Below the pieces are notes generated by a model. It worked only from the letters and a program-made list of their open reading frames with translations, was not told the origin of the DNA and made no database searches. This document shows positions 1 through 4,446 of a stretch of DNA of 5,835 nt, piece by piece. Made by a program: the position numbers and the translations under genes. The stretch is from Bacillota bacterium (GTDB taxonomy: Bacteria; Bacillota_A; Clostridia; Lachnospirales; Bianqueaceae), in the NCBI GenBank assembly GCA_017420625.1, contig JAFOIR010000385.1:1-5835 (forward strand), read 5' to 3'. Every line of letters begins with the position of its first letter. Position 1 is the first letter of the stretch.

Positions 1-185
1 TAGTCAAATGCGATCAGCCTCCTGAAAAGCTGTATTCTGCCCCGTTTTGCCGCGATTTGCCGGGCAGAAAAAGTTGTTAATAAACTGTGACTCTGTCACG
101 GAAAAAGCAAAATACGGCAAAATGCGGATAGTCAATGCCGTCAATGGTAGTCAAATGGTAGTAAAAATCGGGGTGGGTTACTACC
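1..185. repeat. Non-coding stretch rich in short direct repeats
   Basis: I see no convincing gene here. TAGTCAAATG occurs at 1-10 and again at 148-157. A tandem 10-mer CAAAATRCGG lies at 108-117 and 118-127. GTCAAT-type words recur at 131, 140 and 149, which on the minus strand are TTGAC words spaced 9-10 bp apart. GGTAGT occurs at 146-151 and 157-162, with its inverse ACTACC at 180-185. A dyad GTGAC-TCT-GTCAC spans 87-99. The pattern resembles a protein-binding array, such as an iteron-like or regulatory region downstream of the 92-residue membrane protein gene, but the repeats are short and imperfect and no function can be assigned. Confidence 0.4.
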
Positions 186-209
186 GTCGGGTGAAGGGTA
201 AAACGGAGA

Positions 210-488
210 TCAGCGAGAGGATTTTCCAAACAAGGTCACACTATTAATCAGAATGGATGCAATCGCGCACACCCAAAGCCGTCTTGACATTGTCGGAACA
301 ACATCCATCAGCGCTGACCAATCTTCATGTGAAACCCATTGTGCGCTCTGACTGTAAAACGCGCAAAGCGTCAGAGCGGTAAATGACAGACTGGCAAACC
401 GAAACCATCGCGGATCATTACCATGTGCTGCCCAGGCGATATTGAGGATTGCCGAAACAATTGCGATAGCTCCAAACAAAAGCCACAT
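210..488 (-). CDS. Small three-helix membrane protein, unknown function
   Basis: This encodes a 92-residue protein that I do not recognise as a named family. Three hydrophobic segments are visible: residues 2-21 (WLLFGAIAIVSAILNIAW core), about 31-49, and about 71-88. Between segments 2 and 3 is a polar, acidic loop (SHEDW) and a basic RR at 69-70. I chose the ATG at 488 because GGAGG lies at 495-499, six bases upstream; an in-frame ATG five codons earlier would place that site inside the gene. A promoter lies about 65 bp upstream and a terminator for the preceding transcript just beyond it, so it is probably monocistronic. The frame is intact, unlike its right-hand neighbours. A role in the ICE membrane complex or as accessory cargo is possible but unsupported. 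Confidence 0.7.
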   Translation of the reverse strand: MWLLFGAIAIVSAILNIAWAAHGNDPRWFRFASLSFTALTLCAFYSQSAQWVSHEDWSALMDVVPTMSRRLWVCAIASILINSVTLFGKSSR

Positions 489-552
489 GGTGAACCTCCA
501 CAAATCTCGCCTTAACGGAATCTCCCGTCACACCCGCAAAATTAAGTAATTT

Positions 553-581
553 ATTATACACCATCACCACGGATTTTTCCA
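553..581 (-). promoter_or_regulatory. Sigma-A-type promoter for the 92-residue membrane protein gene
   Basis: On the minus strand a perfect TATAAT -10 box lies at 558-553, preceded after 17 bp by TGGAAA (581-576), a 4/6 match to TTGACA. It points at the gene starting at 488, with about 55-60 nt of leader. The perfect -10 and ideal spacing are the support; the -35 is weak. Confidence 0.6.
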
Positions 582-585
582 CTAT

Positions 586-617
586 AAAAAACGGCACTCT
601 GCAGCTCGCAGAGTGCC
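586..617 (-). terminator. Intrinsic terminator, minus strand
   Basis: A perfect 10-bp stem (GGCACTCTGC at 593-602, GCAGAGTGCC at 608-617) with a 5-nt loop is followed on the minus strand by six T residues (plus-strand A tract 586-591). The plus-strand side lacks a comparable T run, so it terminates leftward transcription. It follows the orphan coding fragment ending at 633 and insulates the promoter at 553-581. Confidence 0.8.
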
Positions 618-632
618 TTGCTGGTTTTGTGA

Positions 633-728
633 TTAGACGGCTTTGAACAGTTTCTGTGAGTCATTCGCCTTGCCTGCGAGTTTCTCCTGCTCCCTGCGAG
701 AAGCATAAATCAGGGCGATTGACTGCCG
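633..728 (-). pseudogene. Orphan C-terminal coding fragment, unknown family
   Basis: An open minus-strand stretch of 31 codons ends with TAA at 633-635. It has no start codon and is closed upstream by a TGA at 729-731. The translation (core IALIYASRREQEKLAGKAND, ending KLFKAV) looks like a real basic helical C-terminus. Its stop sits 16 bp before a strong minus-strand terminator, as expected for the end of a genuine gene. The upstream part of that gene is not recognisable at higher coordinates, so this is probably the tail of a gene cut by a deletion or insertion near 720-730. I cannot name the family. Confidence 0.35.
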
Positions 729-874
729 TCAGGAGATGGGTAGACGAGTTGGAATCTACAGTACCAATCCGAATTGGATCAGCTTTTCAACAAAAGCTTG
801 TCTGGTGCCGGAAGGGGCATATTCATAAATGCCTAACCCTACCAGTTTATCGGCAAAAGAATTAAGAATACTGA

Positions 875-1398
875 ATAATACCTTGCAATATAGACCGCCT
901 TCAACCGGAAGAGGAGTGTTCGGAAAACCTGCAGGATCTAAAACATCCAACCGGAACCTATCATTATTCCGCCGCAGAATATCCCCTTATCAAAGGAGAA
1001 TTCATTGACGGCAAAATGAATGGTGTGTATATTCCAAATACTTCACCCCGGAAAAACTACAAAAACGCAGTGGCAAGGAGCTCAAAGCTATCGCTGCGGC
1101 GCTCCCCCATGTTCCATCAGTGGTCTTTAAATTAAAATCTGCACTCAAGTATGGTGCGGGGCCATGGTTGACTGTCAGGGACAAACCGGATTATTACAGC
1201 CCATATAGTTTGGAAAAACTACTCACCAAACTTAATCAGTACAACGGCAAAAACTACTGCAATATTCCTGAGGACAACCCAGACCTACTGTTTGAAGGCA
1301 ATGTCATTACCTCCATCGGCGACGAATTCGGAAAGCTTTCCAAAGACTGCACCGATTACGAAAAAGAACTACAGAGCTTATACGGCAGTCAGTATTAG
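875..1398 (+). pseudogene. Frameshifted remnant of a gene of unknown function
   Basis: Two adjoining plus-strand frames read as one protein broken by a frameshift. The first is open from 875 to about 1024 and includes LKHPTGTYHYSAAEYPLIKG at residue scale. The second takes over from about 1027 (VYSKYFTPEKL...) and runs without interruption to the TAG at 1396-1398. Joining them needs one lost base or two gained bases around 1022-1027. The second part is lysine- and tyrosine-rich, soluble, without membrane segments, and ends SLYGSQY. No plausible start with a ribosome binding site is seen; a GTG at 1120 has none. A further frame change near 870-885 may extend it upstream, but that is weak. I do not recognise the family. 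Stretch 729-874 holds no gene I can support. Confidence 0.45.
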
Positions 1399-1399
1399 A

Positions 1400-1551
1400 A
1401 TGATACTCACGTCTCTAGCCATGATTGTTGGATTTCTCGTCTTAGGTCTTGGTTCAATTATACCATAGATGTGGCTTCTATGCTTATTTTATTGTTTGTA
1501 TTATTGACTTTTCCAAGGTTCAACACACCTTTTCGGTGTGGGAAGTTTTAG
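1400..1551 (+). pseudogene. Possible small two-helix membrane protein, frameshifted
   Basis: An ATG at 1400, one base past the previous stop, opens 22 codons (MILTSLAMIVGFLVLGLGS then IIP) ending in TAG at 1466-1468. A different frame then continues with a second hydrophobic stretch (VASMLILLFVLLTFPRF) and ends in TAG at 1549-1551. A one-step frame change near 1456-1465 would give a roughly 50-residue protein with two membrane helices. There is no good ribosome binding site before 1400. AT-rich sequence can mimic hydrophobic peptides by chance, so this is tentative. Confidence 0.2.
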
Positions 1552-1677
1552 TTATTAATATACCTTGAAATCGCAGAAACATCCCGTACCATCTATGACT
1601 GGCTGCAGAAAAGAGACTACTCCGCAGAGGAGATTGCAGATGTTCTCCTACAGCTCATGACCCGACTCAGCTTATAA
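1552..1677 (+). pseudogene. C-terminal coding fragment, unknown family
   Basis: Forty-one open codons end in TAA at 1675-1677, with a stop immediately upstream at 1549-1551 and no start codon with a ribosome binding site. The translation (core ETSRTIYDWLQKRDYSAEEI, then ADVLLQLMTRLSL) has a regular amphipathic helical pattern typical of a real protein C-terminus. It is followed 26 bp later by a strong hairpin. It is probably the tail of a lost gene. I cannot name it. Confidence 0.3.
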
Positions 1678-1695
1678 CCTAAGCATCTTCATTTC

Positions 1696-1732
1696 AAAGA
1701 AAAAGCGTCTGTGAGGGTTGGTCACAGACGCT
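1696..1732 (-). terminator. Strong intrinsic terminator, best on the minus strand
   Basis: A perfect 11-bp stem (AGCGTCTGTGA at 1704-1714, TCACAGACGCT at 1722-1732) has a 7-nt loop. On the minus strand it is followed directly by T5-C-T3 (plus-strand tract 1696-1704), the canonical form. On the plus strand a T6 tract lies about 13 bp after the stem (1745-1750), so weak termination of the rightward remnants is also possible. It lies 37 bp downstream of the truncated maff2 and probably ends that transcript. Confidence 0.8.
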
Positions 1733-1768
1733 ATGTAAGAATGATTTTTTCATGTTTTCTTATCTTCG

Positions 1769-1951
1769 TCATCTTTGCAATAAAGACGAAGCAGCAATCC
1801 GAACTGACAATTTAATACCCCGGCCTTCCGCGCCGGGATTGTCGTTGCCATAACCTTCCAGCAGGTTGATGGCTCCCCAGATTCCAAGACCTGCGCCAAG
1901 GGCTACAACCAGTGTCTGCAATACTGTGATCGCGCTGTTGAAAAATGCCAT
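1769..1951 (-). pseudogene. Second maff2 copy, 3'-truncated
   Basis: The first 41 residues (MAFFNSAITVLQTLVVALGA through NDNPGA) are identical to the intact Maff2 protein at 4231-4446. Homology then fades: GRGIK here against SQGMK there, followed by an unrelated tail ending SLLQR and TGA at 1769-1771. The second hydrophobic segment (MAGGGVALIGTTLVPLLSG in the intact copy) is lost, so the product has only one membrane helix and is probably non-functional. The start at 1951 is set by AAGGAGGA at 1959-1966. The 5' region is unlike that of the intact copy, so this is not a simple local duplication; it may come from a second, related ICE. Confidence 0.8.
1829..1951. repeat. Direct repeat copy 1 (maff2 5' part)
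   Basis: These 123 bp match 4324-4446 at 112 of 123 positions in the same orientation. The match starts at CGCGCCGGG and ends at the maff2 start codon. Sequence upstream of the start codon differs apart from the ribosome binding site, and sequence beyond the left end diverges. The two copies flank the rloA-rloB cassette. Confidence 0.9.
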
Positions 1952-1972
1952 ATTAGAGTCCTCCTTCTTGTT

Positions 1973-1994
1973 GCCGGCAGGTGTTTCTGCCGGC
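1973..1994 (-). promoter_or_regulatory. Hairpin in the leader of the truncated maff2
   Basis: A perfect 8-bp inverted repeat (GCCGGCAG at 1973-1980, CTGCCGGC at 1987-1994) with a 6-nt loop lies 6 bp upstream of the AAGGAGGA ribosome binding site. No T run follows, so it is not a terminator. An mRNA-stabilising or processing hairpin is a plausible reading. The intact copy also has a short hairpin at the equivalent place (4465-4479). Confidence 0.45.
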
Positions 1995-2051
1995 TTGATA
2001 TGGTTTGAAAGCAAAAATGCCCTTTATCTGCATGTGCACCTGCAGAAAAAG

Positions 2052-2093
2052 ACATAAAAATAGCCCGCGTTCGGTTTAATGAACACAGGCTAT
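2052..2093 (-). terminator. Intrinsic terminator, minus strand, upstream of truncated maff2
   Basis: Arms 2060-2072 and 2081-2093 form a 13-bp stem with an 8-nt loop. On the minus strand the two non-Watson-Crick positions are G-U wobbles, while on the plus strand they would be C-A mismatches. The minus RNA is therefore the one that folds well. It is followed by T5, then ATG, C and T5 (plus-strand A tracts near 2056-2060 and 2046-2050). No gene it could serve is intact: the minus strand just beyond holds only a possible ten-codon tail ending at 2112. It marks the 3' end of a gene that has been lost. Confidence 0.7.
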
Positions 2094-2212
2094 GTAGTAT
2101 TCAGCTCAGCTTCAGGATTCAAGGTTCACGGGTTCGTATTTCTCCTAAGCTGCCCAAAATTCAGTTTTAAAGTCGTTTTTCGTAATTATTTTTTGTATTT
2201 AGGCTTTAAATA

Positions 2213-2241
2213 TTGATTTCTCAATGGGTTCATGCTATCAT
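2213..2241 (+). promoter_or_regulatory. Promoter of the rloA-rloB operon
   Basis: TTGATT at 2213-2218 and TATCAT at 2236-2241 are separated by exactly 17 bp. TG at 2233-2234 gives an extended -10 (TGCTATCAT). The expected start of transcription is near 2247-2249, leaving about a 30-nt leader before the ATG at 2278. This gives the cassette its own promoter, independent of the opposing tra operon. Confidence 0.7.
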
Positions 2242-2250
2242 TGGCATGAA
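2229..2250 (+). promoter_or_regulatory. Operator-like dyad over the rloA promoter
   Basis: A perfect 7-bp inverted repeat, TTCATGC (2229-2235) and GCATGAA (2244-2250), encloses the -10 box exactly in its 8-bp centre and reaches the expected transcription start. That is the place for a dimeric repressor to block polymerase. No regulator gene lies in the cassette, so a repressor would come from elsewhere in the ICE or host, or be RloA or RloB itself. The arms also could form a small hairpin, but no T run follows. Confidence 0.45.
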
Positions 2251-2277
2251 TGAGACCAGTTGAAGGAGGTGGCTATC

Positions 2278-3480
2278 ATGTTATGCCAGTTTTCATTCAG
2301 CAACTTCCGCTCCTATCGAGATGAAACCACATTCGATTTCCAGGCTGCGGCTCTTTCTGAGTTCAAGGACAGCCTTATAAAGACTGAAAAGGGAAATGAT
2401 ATTCTGCCGGTTGGTGTGATCTACGGCCCGAATGGCGGCGGCAAGTCCAACCTTCTTGCCGCCCTGGGGTGCGTGATCTCTCTTGTTACTGAGCCCGTCT
2501 ATGAGCTTGGCAAGAATCACGCCCGTTTCATTATGCAGCAGAAGGTATCCTGTGTCCCCTATCTGTTCGATGAGGATTCCCGGGAGGAGCCTTCCCGCTT
2601 CCAGCTTTTTTTCCGCATCGGTGAATATGAATACCGCTACTATATTGTGCTTCGGGGCGGCGTAATAGAGGAAGAAACACTCTATCGCCGCAAGCTCGGG
2701 GCCAGCCGGGCAGCAAAGGTCTTTGAAAGAAATCATGAAGGAATCTCACTTGGAACCATTCTCGGGAGTAAGAACATCAACACCGAAGTAAATGCCAAGA
2801 TGCCGCTGCTCTCCTTCCTTGCGATAGGCTATTCCATCCCCGTGATTGCAGAAGTCATTCGCTGGTTTGAAGAGTGTATCATCAGAAACTATGCGAATCC
2901 ATTGGCCGAGCAGCAGATCCTTCTCTCCGATGACGACATTTCAAAGAAGCAGTTCCTTACCATGATGAACGACATGGGGATCGGCATCACCGGGTACCGG
3001 TTTGATCAGCAGAGCAATGAATTTTACCTGCAGAGGACCCTGCATGATACGCTCTATGAGCTCCCCTTTTCCAGTGAGTCCGACGGAACCCGCAAGCTCT
3101 TTGCCGCTCTTCCGGTCATCCTGATGGCCCTGAAGGAGGGACGTCTGGTAATCGTTGATGAACTGGATGCCAAGCTGCATCCGAAGCTTCTCCGCTATGT
3201 CATCCGGCTTTTTACAAACCCGGAGATCAACAAAAACGGAGCTCAGCTGCTCTTCACTTCGCACGACATGTCCACAATGAAGAACAGCATCTTCCGCAGG
3301 GACGAAATCTGGTTCGCCGCTTTGAATTCGGAAAACAGCAGTGAGGTCTATTCTCTCTCTGAGCTCCGCAAGGAGAATAACGATCCTATCAACAATACCG
3401 CAGCTTATGATAAGCAGTATCTGGAAGGTCGGTATGGAGCTGACCCCTACCTCAGGAATATGCTGAGCTGGGAGGTGTGA
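2278..3480 (+). CDS. rloA: RloA/AbiLi-like AAA15-family ATPase
   Basis: A 400-residue SMC/ABC-type ATPase of the AAA15 (COG1106) group. The N-terminus (FSFSNFRSYRDE, residues 5-16) is the typical opening of the family. Walker A is GPNGGGKS at 50-57, the ABC-signature-like segment is SESDGTRKLF at 266-275, Walker B is VIVDELD at about 291-297 with D294 and E295, and the switch histidine is in TSHD at 327-330. All elements needed for ATP binding, dimerisation and hydrolysis are present and length is normal. The ATG at 2278 is chosen because AAGGAGGTG lies at 2263-2271; an upstream in-frame TTG at 2260 would put that site inside the gene. Its partner rloB follows after 2 nt. By family knowledge such ATPases act as sensor or scaffold for a toxic partner in abortive infection. 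That role here is inferred. Confidence 0.9.
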   Translation: MLCQFSFSNFRSYRDETTFDFQAAALSEFKDSLIKTEKGNDILPVGVIYGPNGGGKSNLLAALGCVISLVTEPVYELGKNHARFIMQQKVSCVPYLFDEDSREEPSRFQLFFRIGEYEYRYYIVLRGGVIEEETLYRRKLGASRAAKVFERNHEGISLGTILGSKNINTEVNAKMPLLSFLAIGYSIPVIAEVIRWFEECIIRNYANPLAEQQILLSDDDISKKQFLTMMNDMGIGITGYRFDQQSNEFYLQRTLHDTLYELPFSSESDGTRKLFAALPVILMALKEGRLVIVDELDAKLHPKLLRYVIRLFTNPEINKNGAQLLFTSHDMSTMKNSIFRRDEIWFAALNSENSSEVYSLSELRKENNDPINNTAAYDKQYLEGRYGADPYLRNMLSWEV

Positions 3481-3482
3481 CG

Positions 3483-4151
3483 ATGAGCCGTAAGCCTCCT
3501 AAAAAATCGGACATGGGCAAGTCCTGGATGAAGCCCCGTCGTGATTCCCGGCAGATGATCTCTCCGGAATATCATCTGATCGTTTCCGAAGGGACGAAAA
3601 CCGAACCGAAGTATTTCGAGAAAATCAAAGAGACGATTGATGCCAAGTACCGGGATCGCATCCATCTGGATATCTCGGGTAAAGGCGACAACACGGTAAA
3701 CCTCTTTAACCGGGCGGTGAAAGACGTAGCCCGGAGCAACAACGTTTATAAGCATGTCTGGCTGGTCTTTGACAAGGACGATTTCCCGCCTGAGCACTTT
3801 GACCGTACTGCAGAGCTATGTGCCGCAGAAAGCACAGACGAAACCAGGTATCATCCTATATGGTCCAACCAGTGCATCGAGTTATGGTTTCTGCTCCATT
3901 TCATGTTCCTGCAGGCGGACCTCCATCGGGATGAATACTGGCCGAAACTTACCGAAAGCCTGAAGTCAAAAAACCTTGGAACCTATTATAAAAACCGGAC
4001 GGATATGTTTGATGTCCTCCGGCCTTACATGGATGATGCTATCCGGAACGCAAAGATGTTGGAAGAGATTAATACGGGAAAGACACCCAGCAGATCCACC
4101 CCCGGAACGATGATCCATCATCTGATCGAAACTCTGAAGCCATATCTGTAA
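3483..4151 (+). CDS. rloB: RloB/AbiLii-like protein, Toprim-like predicted nuclease
   Basis: A 222-residue RloB-family protein. After a basic N-terminal tail (residues 1-24) comes the family hallmark IVSEGTKTEPKYF (33-45) with the Toprim-like glutamate E36, then VFDKDDF (95-101) with acidic D97, D99 and D100, and SNQCIELWFLLHF (128-140). These motifs fit a metal-dependent nucleic-acid-cleaving fold and the length is usual. GGAGG at 3471-3475, inside the end of rloA, lies seven bases before the ATG at 3483; a GTG at 3477 is too close to it. The start follows the rloA stop by 2 nt, so translation is probably coupled. RloB partners of AAA15 ATPases form RloAB and the lactococcal AbiL system, in which this subunit is the likely effector. 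The target is unknown. Confidence 0.88.
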   Translation: MSRKPPKKSDMGKSWMKPRRDSRQMISPEYHLIVSEGTKTEPKYFEKIKETIDAKYRDRIHLDISGKGDNTVNLFNRAVKDVARSNNVYKHVWLVFDKDDFPPEHFDRTAELCAAESTDETRYHPIWSNQCIELWFLLHFMFLQADLHRDEYWPKLTESLKSKNLGTYYKNRTDMFDVLRPYMDDAIRNAKMLEEINTGKTPSRSTPGTMIHHLIETLKPYL

Positions 4152-4172
4152 TCAAATCAATTCATCTCATCG

Positions 4173-4221
4173 CCTTACTTTCTCGCTCTTGATCCCAAAG
4201 GATAAGAGCGAGAAAGTAAGG
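4173..4221. terminator. Long perfect inverted repeat between convergent rloB and maff2
   Basis: Arms 4173-4190 and 4204-4221 are perfect 18-bp complements. Inside, after one unpaired G, four more pairs (ATCC/GGAT) close a CAAA loop. It lies 21 bp after the rloB stop and 9 bp after the maff2 stop on the opposite strand. Neither side has a clear T run, so it is not a textbook intrinsic terminator. A bidirectional end, an RNA 3'-protecting hairpin, or a recombination boundary of the cassette are all possible. Confidence 0.6.
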
Positions 4222-4230
4222 ATCAATAGA

Positions 4231-4446
4231 TCAGCCAAACAGTCCGGACAGCAGGGGAACCAGCGTCGTGCCGATCAGGGCAACGCCGCCTCCTGCCATC
4301 AGCTGCTTCATTCCCTGCGACTTCGCGCCGGGGTTGTCGTTGCCGTAACCTTCCAGCAGGTTAATGGCTCCCCAGATACCGAGACCTGCGCCAAGGGCTA
4401 CGACCAGGGTCTGTAAAACGGTGATTGCGCTGTTGAAAAATGCCAT
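4231..4446 (-). CDS. Maff2-family small membrane protein of the ICE transfer operon
   Basis: A 71-residue protein, MAFFNSAITVLQTLVVALGA at the N-terminus. There are two hydrophobic segments (about residues 7-31 and 50-70) separated by a short polar loop, EGYGNDNPGAKSQG. Maff2 proteins are found next to VirD4/TraG in Tn1549-type conjugative elements of Clostridia and are thought to be small components of the mating-pair channel, resembling pilin or VirB2-like subunits in size and topology; the exact role is not established. The ATG at 4446 is set by AAGGAGG at 4453-4459. It is the third gene of the virD4 operon. Immediately after its stop the operon meets the opposing defence cassette instead of the VirB6-like gene normally expected. 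Confidence 0.88.
   Translation of the reverse strand: MAFFNSAITVLQTLVVALGAGLGIWGAINLLEGYGNDNPGAKSQGMKQLMAGGGVALIGTTLVPLLSGLFG
4324..4446. repeat. Direct repeat copy 2 (maff2 5' part)
   Basis: Partner of 1829-1951: 112 of 123 positions agree and the orientation is the same. All 11 differences are silent, since the 41 encoded residues are identical. The unit between corresponding points of the two copies is about 2.5 kb and contains the whole rloA-rloB cassette. Confidence 0.9.

Noticed and set aside
5..24. AGGAGG at 18-23 on the minus strand near the left edge, possibly for a TTG start at 5-7
   Set aside because: No ATG follows within the window and the TTG spacing is long; too little sequence remains to judge.
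108..162. Repeat cluster as a CRISPR array
   Set aside because: Repeats are only about 10 bp, imperfect, and lack regular 30-40 bp spacers; no cas genes are present.
756..950. Minus-strand 64-codon frame starting MDVLDPAGFPNTPLP
   Set aside because: It reads fairly protein-like but has no ribosome binding site, overlaps the better-supported plus-strand remnant from 875, and has no recognisable motif. It may be antisense shadow or a remnant; I could not decide from sequence alone.
1524..1540. Hairpin CACACC-N5-GGTGTG
   Set aside because: Only a 6-bp stem with no T run on either strand; likely chance.
1764..1791. Inverted repeat CTTCGTC/GACGAAG near the end of the truncated maff2
   Set aside because: Short arms with a 14-nt spacer and no T run; the strong terminator at 1696-1732 explains transcript end better.
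2260..2277. Upstream TTG start for the RloA-like gene
   Set aside because: The AAGGAGGTG ribosome binding site would fall inside the coding region; the ATG at 2278 has ideal spacing and gives the normal family N-terminus.
2293..2736. Long minus-strand open frame inside rloA, 147 codons
   Set aside because: It is antisense to a gene with a full set of ATPase motifs and has no ribosome binding site or family resemblance. Other frames opposite rloA, rloB and virD4 were dismissed for the same reason.
3477..3482. GTG start for the RloB gene overlapping the rloA stop
   Set aside because: It lies one base from the GGAGG site, too close to be used; the ATG at 3483 is spaced correctly.
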